In this document: positions 20,054 to 24,812 of the stretch, one piece after another
Layout of the letters: every line of letters starts with the position of its first letter
Position numbering within the stretch: position 1 is the first letter of the stretch
Source: a virus
IMG/VR virus record: IMGVR_UViG_3300031722_000160
Location: 1 to 24,812 of that record
DNA: 24,812 nucleotides
Direction: 5' to 3' (one strand)
Translations under genes and position numbers: made by a program
Notes under the pieces: generated by a model
What the model saw: only the letters and a program-made list of their open reading frames with translations
The model's database searches: none
What the model was told of the DNA's origin: nothing

Positions 20054-20282
20054 TCCTGAGACCTCCTAGCACCATATTTGTGTATGAGAGCGTGGTGTTT
20101 ATTAAATCCTTGTTCTCCATTTCTATAGCCTGAACAATTTCCTCTGTATCTACTCCCATAAGTTTTTTAGACTTCTTGATTCCGGTAAATGCGAACCTCT
20201 CTCTTCCTGATTTAAAAACCGTTTTTACTTTCTTGCCTGCAGCATCTTCCTCAATCAATATTATTTTAATCTTCTTTTCCAT
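20046..20282 (-). CDS. Small basic protein upstream of ssb, unknown function
   Basis: This 78-residue protein has ATG 20282, one base past the stop of the coiled-coil gene, whose last codons supply GGAGG. It is Lys-rich and beta-like at first (KKIKIILIEEDAAGKKVKTV, FKSGRERFAFTGIKKSKKL), then helical (DTEEIVQAIEMENKDLINTT). The end overlaps the homing endonuclease ATG by eight bases. The family is unknown. Its usual neighbour is presumably ssb, from which the endonuclease now separates it. Confidence 0.6.
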   Translation of the reverse strand: MEKKIKIILIEEDAAGKKVKTVFKSGRERFAFTGIKKSKKLMGVDTEEIVQAIEMENKDLINTTLSYTNMVLGGLRNE

Positions 20283-20283
20283 T

Positions 20284-20763
20284 TTATAATCCTCCCATTA
20301 ATGTGATAGCTTTTAGTAATAGTGCGTTTAACTCTTTGGCTTTCCTGTTAATCTCTAATTGAGCGTAATACTCAAATTCAAAATTTACGCATGGTTCAGG
20401 TGTTTTTACTGTTAAACCCTTAGTTCTGAGCTCATTCTCTAATGCTATTATATGTTCTGTTGCTCCGTTGTATGCTTTTTCGGTTATAGCAAGCTCGGCC
20501 TCTAGTTTGCGGATATACTCTTGCTGACCACTCATCATTGTTGCATCAGGTCTTGAATTTAGAGAATTGAGTTCTTCTTGCAGCTTTGCTATATACTGTT
20601 GCTGCTCATTCACGATATTTACATCAGGAATAGTGTCTAGTTTATCGAGGGCTATCCTGAGTTTTTCTTCCAGCTCATTGTTTATCTGGTACTGCCTTTC
20701 AATGATTCCCTGTTTTTCATCGTTTAATCTTGTGAGTTTGTAAACCTCTGAATATGGGTTCAT
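20284..20763 (-). CDS. Coiled-coil protein with an internal repeat
   Basis: This 159-residue protein has ATG 20763. Residues 10-120 are mostly coiled coil. Two related units stand out: PDVNIVNEQQQYIAKLQEEL (about 46-65) and PDATMMSGQQEYIRKLEAEL (about 72-91), which look like a duplication of about 26 residues. The C-terminal part (EFEYYAQLEINRKAKELNAL) is also helical. It lies directly downstream of the replisome organizer and may be a replication accessory or scaffold. I do not recognise the family. Confidence 0.65.
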   Translation of the reverse strand: MNPYSEVYKLTRLNDEKQGIIERQYQINNELEEKLRIALDKLDTIPDVNIVNEQQQYIAKLQEELNSLNSRPDATMMSGQQEYIRKLEAELAITEKAYNGATEHIIALENELRTKGLTVKTPEPCVNFEFEYYAQLEINRKAKELNALLLKAITLMGGL

Positions 20764-20767
20764 ACTA

Positions 20768-21538
20768 TCACCATCCTAGTAATTTTTTTTCTAATTCGTT
20801 GTAGTCTGTGTCTCTCCCGGTATCAGCACACGATGCGTTGAAGTTGTCCTGCTTTTTACCGTAGAATTTCTGGTTTGACTGTTTATCATCTTTTAGTGCA
20901 AAAACACCTCGCCAACTATTCATTATACTTTGCTCTAAAATCTTAATTTGAGTTTCTTTGTCCGTTGATAGAGTTTGAAGTTTATTCTCTAGTATCTTAA
21001 AGGCCCTATCTGTCATTGGACTTTTTATTTTCTTCCGCATATCCTTGAAATCATTAAGGGCTATAGTTAAAGAATCTACCTCTATATATCTATCTATCTC
21101 TTTCTCTATATCTATCTCTTTCTCTATCTCTGTGTTACCAATTGTTACAGGAACGTTACATTGTAACACTTTCTTCTTTTCTCGATGCTTGCGAACCCTT
21201 ACAGCAACTTGGGTTTCCTTGCCTATTGATTGCATGGTTTGAGGGAGCATAAATTCGTTTTCGCATACTTCTTCAATTAATCCACACTTAGCAAGATAAT
21301 TTAAAGTAACATCCACATTATCAGTATCCTCGTCAAGTTCTAATGCTAATTCTTCGGCAAATGTTTTCTCTAACCCATCAAAATATAATTTTCCCTCCTC
21401 CTTTAAACTCAGCAATTGCATTTTAAGATAAATAATTGTATATGTATCACCTCCTGCAATTTTTCTCAACTTCTTAACTTCTTTATCTCTAAAAAAATCA
21501 TCCTTTAATTTTAGCCAATAATACTTTTTTTCTGCCAT
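20768..21538 (-). CDS. Phage replisome organizer
   Basis: The start at ATG 21538 (256 residues, MAEKKYYWLKLKDDFFRDKE) follows GGGAGGCTTAAAATA; an ATG at 21577 overlaps the HTH gene. The N-terminal 110 residues match the replisome-organizer winged-helix domain (YTIIYLKMQLLSLKEEGKLY, TLNYLAKCGLIEE). A low-complexity Glu/Ile/Asp linker encoded by short tandem repeats follows. The C-terminal part (FKILENKLQTLSTDKETQIK, then QSIMNSWRGVFAL) resembles the DnaD-like domain that recruits helicase loader. Such proteins bind iterons, often inside their own gene, to open the phage origin. No separate helicase loader gene is seen nearby. Confidence 0.8.
   Translation of the reverse strand: MAEKKYYWLKLKDDFFRDKEVKKLRKIAGGDTYTIIYLKMQLLSLKEEGKLYFDGLEKTFAEELALELDEDTDNVDVTLNYLAKCGLIEEVCENEFMLPQTMQSIGKETQVAVRVRKHREKKKVLQCNVPVTIGNTEIEKEIDIEKEIDRYIEVDSLTIALNDFKDMRKKIKSPMTDRAFKILENKLQTLSTDKETQIKILEQSIMNSWRGVFALKDDKQSNQKFYGKKQDNFNASCADTGRDTDYNELEKKLLGW
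21081..21132. repeat. Short tandem repeats inside the replisome organizer gene
   Basis: About 50 bases are built from TCTATA, TCTATC and TCTTTC units, including two copies of a 14-base word beginning ATCTCTTTCTC. They encode the EIEKEIDIEKEIDRYIE linker. They could be an origin with iterons, as in related phages, or a slippage-prone linker. Confidence 0.6.
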
Positions 21539-21542
21539 TATT

Positions 21543-21716
21543 TTAAGCCTCCCTGCCAACCTTGAATATTCCATCAAGTTTTTTCTGATTTTCTTCCGTT
21601 GGCTTGCTGGTTCCTCGCTCCCACAACTGAATAGTAGTTAAACTCACTCCTACCATAACGGCTAATTGAGATTGTGTTAAGCCTAACTCTAGCCTTTTAT
21701 CTTTAAAATCATCCAT
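21543..21716 (-). CDS. XRE-family helix-turn-helix regulator
   Basis: The start at ATG 21716 (57 residues) is fixed by AAGGAGGTGGAAACA. The whole protein is one HTH_3 domain: MDDFKDKRLELGLTQSQLAV, then MVGVSLTTIQLWERGTSKPT and a final helix. The LTQSQLAVMVGVSLTTIQLWE core is complete. At this size it resembles Cro-type or excisionase-like regulators and would bind DNA as a dimer. An extended -10 promoter lies just upstream and the replisome organizer just downstream, so it may control the replication module. Confidence 0.85.
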   Translation of the reverse strand: MDDFKDKRLELGLTQSQLAVMVGVSLTTIQLWERGTSKPTEENQKKLDGIFKVGREA

Positions 21717-21746
21717 TGTTTCCACCTCCTTGTTCTTCTTGTTGTT

Positions 21747-21755
21747 ATTATACCA
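21747..21755 (-). promoter_or_regulatory. Extended -10 promoter before the HTH and replication genes
   Basis: TGGTATAAT on the minus strand is a perfect extended -10 about 31 bases before the HTH start codon. No good -35 exists (TTCCCT at 18 bases), as expected for extended -10 promoters. Confidence 0.7.
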
Positions 21756-21769
21756 CATCGATATTGCAG

Positions 21770-21792
21770 AAGGGAACCTATTTAGTCCCCTT
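21770..21792 (-). repeat. Hairpin at the end of the zinc-ribbon gene
   Basis: AAGGGGAC and GTTCCCTT pair over eight bases (one G-U) around TAAATAG, which contains the stop codon. No T tract follows. It may be a weak terminator, or an RNA or operator element just ahead of the -10 at 21752. Confidence 0.5.
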
Positions 21793-22072
21793 TCTTGAAT
21801 TTATTGATACATCCCTCGCCTATTTTGATTTCACTCTTGAAGTCATAGAACCACTCATACTTTAGGATTGGTTCTCCGCAGCAGGTACAACCTTTAATAT
21901 CCACTTCACCATCCATCTTCATATCGAGTGAGGCCTCTTTGCATTTCCTACATACTGCCATACCTTTAATATCATAATATTTTTCATGCTCCATGATAAA
22001 CTCCCCACATAGAATACAATTCTCTACTATTCTTACTTTCTGCTGCTCCGTTGTATCGTCAAAGTATTCCAT
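21782..22072 (-). CDS. Double zinc-site protein, unknown function
   Basis: This 96-residue protein has ATG 22072 overlapping the TAA of the DUF1351 gene (TAATG). It has two similar halves: CILCGEFIMEHEKYYDIKGM with CRKCKE, and CTCCGEPILKYEWFYDFKSE with a final Cys. Each has C-x2-C (or C-x-C-C) followed by a Glu and a Tyr-Tyr/Phe-Tyr-Asp word, so the protein looks like an internal duplication of a zinc knuckle. The role is unknown. Coupling to DUF1351 suggests a shared task in early DNA metabolism. Confidence 0.7.
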   Translation of the reverse strand: MEYFDDTTEQQKVRIVENCILCGEFIMEHEKYYDIKGMAVCRKCKEASLDMKMDGEVDIKGCTCCGEPILKYEWFYDFKSEIKIGEGCINKFKKGD

Positions 22073-22971
22073 TAAACCTCTCCTTTTTCAATCACATCGT
22101 ATTTTATGTTGTTGGCTCTCAGGTAGTCTCCCATGGCCTTAGTCTGAAATCTATTGCCATACATTTTAAAGGTTATGAAGTATATAGGCTCAGATTCAAC
22201 GAGGACCGTTTCTGCCAGATTTTCCGGTGCAGTAGAGCTAGTTGTTACCTGGGGTACTTCTGCTCTTATCTGAGGCTCCTGAGCTTTAACAGGAGGGTTC
22301 TCTGCAAGTCTAATCTTCTCACCCATGTTATTTATCCTTGTGATTATCTGAGGAACCGGGTAATTCATATCCAGAAGGTCCTCAAATTCTCCGTATTCTA
22401 TTTTAGCTATATTCCCCTTATTGGCATTGTCTATCGTGGAGCGGATAACCTGTATCTCTGCATCCTCTCTGTCCTGCTCTGCCTTGAAGAATACTCCCCG
22501 CTGCTCTACATCCTCCCGGACCGCCTTTTCTGTAGCTGTCAGGTTCATGTATTTGTCGATAACCGCAAATTTAGCTCTGAATTTAGGCCTGAGTTCAAGG
22601 TCTGTGGCCACATCATCAATTATCTTCTCTGCAGCAAACTTTTTTTCGGCTTTCTTCATGTTGTCGAATACTGATATTCCCTCCTTGATTGGCTTTTCGG
22701 CCTGCTCTACAAGTTTTATGAGCTCCTTGCATTGGTCCTCAAATGCAGCTATAGGCTTTGACATTTCATTTTTCTTTTCTTTTCTGTAGTTGTCAATCTT
22801 GATTCTAATTCCTGCAAGTTCCTTCTGGTCCAACTTGCATAAGCTGAGGGTGTCCTCCGTTACTATTATTCCTTGATACTTTTTCATTGTGGTGGATAGG
22901 GCCGCCTTAACCTCGTCAAAGTTTATCTGTATTACTGGTAGTATTTCCTGCTTAATTTCTATATCAACCAT
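22072..22971 (-). CDS. DUF1351-family phage protein
   Basis: This 299-residue protein has ATG 22971 inside the end of the upstream gene (eight-base overlap). The family pattern is recognisable: INFDEVKAALSTTMKKYQGI, then IRIKIDNYRKEKKNEMSKPI and EDQCKELIKLVEQAEKPIKE. A long charged helix follows, then a Pro/Thr-rich linker, and a short C-terminal domain (IYFITFKMYGNRFQTKAMGD). DUF1351 genes usually sit beside recombination or ssb genes in Firmicutes phages and are thought to help recombination or replication, but the mechanism is not established. The C-terminal domain looks like a small separate fold. Confidence 0.75.
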   Translation of the reverse strand: MVDIEIKQEILPVIQINFDEVKAALSTTMKKYQGIIVTEDTLSLCKLDQKELAGIRIKIDNYRKEKKNEMSKPIAAFEDQCKELIKLVEQAEKPIKEGISVFDNMKKAEKKFAAEKIIDDVATDLELRPKFRAKFAVIDKYMNLTATEKAVREDVEQRGVFFKAEQDREDAEIQVIRSTIDNANKGNIAKIEYGEFEDLLDMNYPVPQIITRINNMGEKIRLAENPPVKAQEPQIRAEVPQVTTSSTAPENLAETVLVESEPIYFITFKMYGNRFQTKAMGDYLRANNIKYDVIEKGEV

Positions 22972-23179
22972 TTTTCTTCGCCATCCTTTTATTTTTATAG
23001 TATTCTTTCAGGGCATCCTGCAGGAGCTTTGGTATATCGTTGTCTCCGCAGATAAACATGAATTCTCCGTTTTCATCTATAAGCTGCAGGTCGAAAAAAT
23101 TAGCCGGGCCTGCTGCTCTGTTTGGATATGGGCCTTTAATATTTATTTCTTTTAGCTTGCATCCTAGTTCGCCTTTCAT
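22964..23179 (-). CDS. Small early protein, unknown function
   Basis: This 71-residue protein has ATG 23179 after GAAAGGAGATAAATT. KGPYPNRAAGPANFFDLQLI followed by DENGEFMFICGDNDIPKLLQ suggests a small beta domain, with a basic helical end (DALKEYYKNKRMAKKNG). The stop overlaps DUF1351, so the two are likely coupled. No family is recognised. Confidence 0.6.
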   Translation of the reverse strand: MKGELGCKLKEINIKGPYPNRAAGPANFFDLQLIDENGEFMFICGDNDIPKLLQDALKEYYKNKRMAKKNG

Positions 23180-23182
23180 AAT

Positions 23183-23284
23183 TTATCTCCTTTCGGTATA
23201 TAGTGTCCAAAATGTAAATGAAGTTATTGCTATTCCAATTATTAAGCCAACAAAAAAGATTGTTACTGCCGCACCGCTACTCAA
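23183..23284 (-). CDS. 33-residue membrane peptide
   Basis: TTG 23284 follows AGGAGGTTAAATA with ideal spacing. The peptide opens SSGAAVTIFFVGLIIGIAIT and ends FTFWTLYTERR: one membrane helix with a basic C-terminus. The stop is three bases from the next ATG. The precise binding site and intergenic fit support translation. The role is unknown. It is not placed with lysis genes, so it is unlikely to be a holin. Confidence 0.55.
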   Translation of the reverse strand: MSSGAAVTIFFVGLIIGIAITSFTFWTLYTERR

Positions 23285-23295
23285 TATTTAACCTC

Positions 23296-23376
23296 CTATA
23301 GAAAGAAACCTGATAAAAATAAACTTAGGAAACATGCTGCAAATCCTATAACTATACCTTCTAAAAATCTTTTCAT
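23296..23376 (-). CDS. 26-residue membrane peptide
   Basis: ATG 23376 overlaps the methyltransferase TGA (ATGA), with AAGGAGGTGCGGAA upstream inside that gene. The peptide opens MKRFLEGIVIGFAACFLSLF and ends LSGFFL: a basic N-terminus and one membrane helix. Its TAG forms part of the binding site of the next membrane peptide, so methyltransferase and both peptides read as one coupled set. The function is unknown. Confidence 0.55.
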   Translation of the reverse strand: MKRFLEGIVIGFAACFLSLFLSGFFL

Positions 23377-24536
23377 TTCCGCACCTCCTTGTTCATTGCC
23401 ACATTTAGTAAACTGTCAAATATGTGATAAAGCACGTCTGAAACTATGCTGTTTCCTGCCTGTTTGTATAGTTGGCTATTTGAGTTTACCTGTGCCGCCT
23501 TTTCAAAATCTGTGTCCTTAAATCCCATCAACCTCCAACACTCTTTCGGTGTCAGTTTTCTGATTCTGTGGCTGCCATTATCTAAATGCTCTTTAATGCC
23601 TCCTGTTTGAGCAGTATCTACACAAAAAGCATAATTACCATCAGTTTTTTTACCATTTCTATCCAAAAACTTTAATGGTGTTCTTTCAACCGTAAGTATC
23701 TTCTCATTGCCTGTCCTTGCTAAAATCGTAGGCGATACTCCTTCATCACTGTATACCCTTCTTTGTCTTTCGTTATCATTTATATCTTCCTTGTCAAAAC
23801 TTCCTAATTGAACACATACCATATCCCATTGATGCCTATCTATTGAGCCGTGTCCACCACACCTTATTGAATTAGATATTTCTTTGTCTTTTATTTGGCT
23901 TATCAGTTTTTCCGTTTTCTCTTGGGATATATAATACTTTTCATCTACTTCATCCTCAAGTAAGTCTTTCAACCTCAAGCCGTTGTCGAATCCTTCTGGG
24001 AATGTGAATTTGCCGTTGTCCACATCCTTTCTTATGCTTATTATGAATACCCTTTCACGATTCTGCGGTATGCCGTAGTCTTTAGCGTTAAGCACCTTCC
24101 AATAGTTGTTGTAGCCTATGCTCTCTATATCCTCAAGCATCGAATTGAAATTCTCTTTAAACTTCTTTCCTACAAGGTTTTTCACATTCTCTATGATGCT
24201 ATATTTCGGCATGGTTTCCTTTAGAATCCTAAAGCCTTCGTAGTATAATCCGCTCCTTGTTGCTCCCTCCTGTATGCCTCTCTGCTTTCCTGCGACCGAT
24301 ATATCCTGACAAGGGAATCCCCACACCATCAAATCAGCATACGGAAGGTTTCTGCCCCATACTTTTGTTACATCACCTAAGTTCTTGCTTTCGTCTACAC
24401 CATGCACGGCACTATAGCTTTTCGCTGCATACTTGTCTATCTCGCAGAAGTCCATAACCTCATAATCAATGCCTAATTCCCTCAATGCTATCTCTGGACT
24501 ACCTATGCCACTAAACAAAGTTCTTAATTTTATCAA
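23373..24536 (-). CDS. DNA (cytosine-5) methyltransferase
   Basis: This 387-residue protein starts at TTG 24536 after AAAAGGAGGAATTGGAAA. All key C5-methyltransferase motifs are present: motif I LFSGIGSPEIAL (7-18), motif IV GFPCQDISVAG with catalytic Cys76, motif VI ENV (116-118), motif VIII QNRERVFII (158-166), a target-recognition stretch of about 170 residues, and motifs IX-X (RKLTPKECWRLMGF, QAGNSIV). It adds methyl groups to cytosine in a specific site, most likely to protect phage DNA from restriction. No restriction endonuclease gene is adjacent, so it is an orphan enzyme. Its leader element is shared with three other genes. The recognition site cannot be told from sequence. Confidence 0.95.
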   Translation of the reverse strand: MIKLRTLFSGIGSPEIALRELGIDYEVMDFCEIDKYAAKSYSAVHGVDESKNLGDVTKVWGRNLPYADLMVWGFPCQDISVAGKQRGIQEGATRSGLYYEGFRILKETMPKYSIIENVKNLVGKKFKENFNSMLEDIESIGYNNYWKVLNAKDYGIPQNRERVFIISIRKDVDNGKFTFPEGFDNGLRLKDLLEDEVDEKYYISQEKTEKLISQIKDKEISNSIRCGGHGSIDRHQWDMVCVQLGSFDKEDINDNERQRRVYSDEGVSPTILARTGNEKILTVERTPLKFLDRNGKKTDGNYAFCVDTAQTGGIKEHLDNGSHRIRKLTPKECWRLMGFKDTDFEKAAQVNSNSQLYKQAGNSIVSDVLYHIFDSLLNVAMNKEVRK

Positions 24537-24562
24537 TTTCCAATTCCTCCTTTTAATGTCGC

Positions 24563-24585
24563 TCGCAATATATTCATGTTGTGCT
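24563..24585 (-). repeat. Leader element copy 4
   Basis: The minus strand reads AGCACAACATGAATATATTG then CGAGCGACATTAAAAGGAGG, the longest version of the element. It runs directly into the methyltransferase ribosome binding site and starts at the stop codon of the upstream frame. Confidence 0.75.
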
Positions 24586-24812
24586 ACATACCAAGGTCCG
24601 GTACTTTATTTTTACCTACTTCCGGGAGCGGAGCTTTCTTTACCTTTTCAAGTTTCTTCTGCAGTTCTGCCATTATGTCCAGGAATAAGTCATTTGTTAT
24701 GTCCTCGATTTCCTTTAGCTTGCATCCATATTCTTCTCTCTCCGCATTCTTCTGTTCCTTTCATCCATCCAATCTCTCTTGCTCAAAACATTTGTACCTT
24801 GTAATATATGAC
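24584..24812 (-). pseudogene. Frameshifted small ORF at the right edge
   Basis: From 24760 down to the TAG at 24586-24584 a frame of 58 codons reads KEQKNAEREEYGCKLKEIED, then ITNDLFLDIMAELQKKLEKV and KKAPLPEVGKNKVPDLGM, plausible coiled-coil coding sequence. It lacks an upstream start because a TGA precedes it at 24763. A second frame, open from the edge and possibly starting at TTG 24786, reads LSKRDWMDER and enters the first through a -1 shift at the GAAAGG near 24757. The gene is probably broken by a one-base deletion or a sequencing error; programmed frameshifting is a weaker option. The function is unknown. Confidence 0.5.

Noticed and set aside
21081-21132. The TCTATC repeats as a CRISPR-like or recombination array
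   Set aside because: Units are only six bases and lie in a coding linker; a microsatellite or iteron explanation suffices.
22051-22674. 207-codon plus-strand frame opposite DUF1351
   Set aside because: It is antisense to a recognised family with strong ribosome binding sites, and its composition is that of a reversed helical gene.
1-24812. tRNA genes, CRISPR arrays, insertion sequences, integrase or attachment sites
   Set aside because: No cloverleaf, spaced direct repeats, transposase or recombinase motifs were seen by reading both strands; automated scans could still add weak cases.

Overview
The window is a tailed-phage or prophage segment from a low-GC Gram-positive host, most likely a gut Clostridia (Firmicutes) lineage. 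The evidence is strong AGGAGG-type ribosome binding sites, frequent TTG and GTG starts, AT-rich sequence, sigma-A type promoters, and phage families typical of that group: an N-terminal replisome organizer, DUF1351, an FmdB-like zinc ribbon between terminase and portal, and XF1762. No integrase, tRNA, CRISPR array or host gene is visible.

Layout. Almost everything is read on the minus strand, so the functional order runs right to left. Positions 24812-20768 hold an early module: a frameshifted small ORF, a C5-cytosine methyltransferase, two tiny membrane peptides, DUF1351, a zinc-ribbon protein, an XRE-type HTH protein and the replisome organizer. Positions 20763-14009 hold a replication and accessory module: a coiled-coil protein, an NUMOD4/HNH homing endonuclease butted against ssb, several Cys-rich mini-proteins, an XF1762 GNAT-like protein, a second homing endonuclease, an ERCC4-type nuclease and a PD-(D/E)XK protein. 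Positions 11542-1 hold the packaging and head module: small terminase, winged-helix protein, large terminase, zinc ribbon, portal, a Tad2/DUF2829 protein, scaffold, a decoration-like protein, HK97-type major capsid protein, two small virion-like proteins and, cut by the left edge, a C-type-lectin-like receptor-binding candidate.

Between the early and packaging modules lies one plus-strand transcription unit, 11753-14005. It has a near-consensus promoter, a structured leader, an ArdC-like ssDNA-binding-domain protein, a 312-residue family with a C-terminal GFRWAPSNGAWQ motif, three small genes ending with a ribbon-helix-helix candidate, and an intrinsic terminator. It looks like a self-contained cargo (moron) operon.

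Most interesting signals. (1) Three hairpins in the plus operon have unrelated stem sequences but nearly the same CCTTAAAG loop, each upstream of a gene. (2) A conserved leader of about 22-40 nt precedes the ribosome binding sites of four dispersed minus-strand genes. (3) ssb lacks any canonical start codon exactly where a homing endonuclease gene beginning with an ssb-like start abuts it. (4) Candidate counter-defence genes are spread through the genome: Tad2-like, ArdC-like, C5 methyltransferase and XF1762. (5) A GC-rich noncoding block with a G-run and a long hairpin follows the small terminase gene. Functional names rest on recognised motifs; no database search was run.
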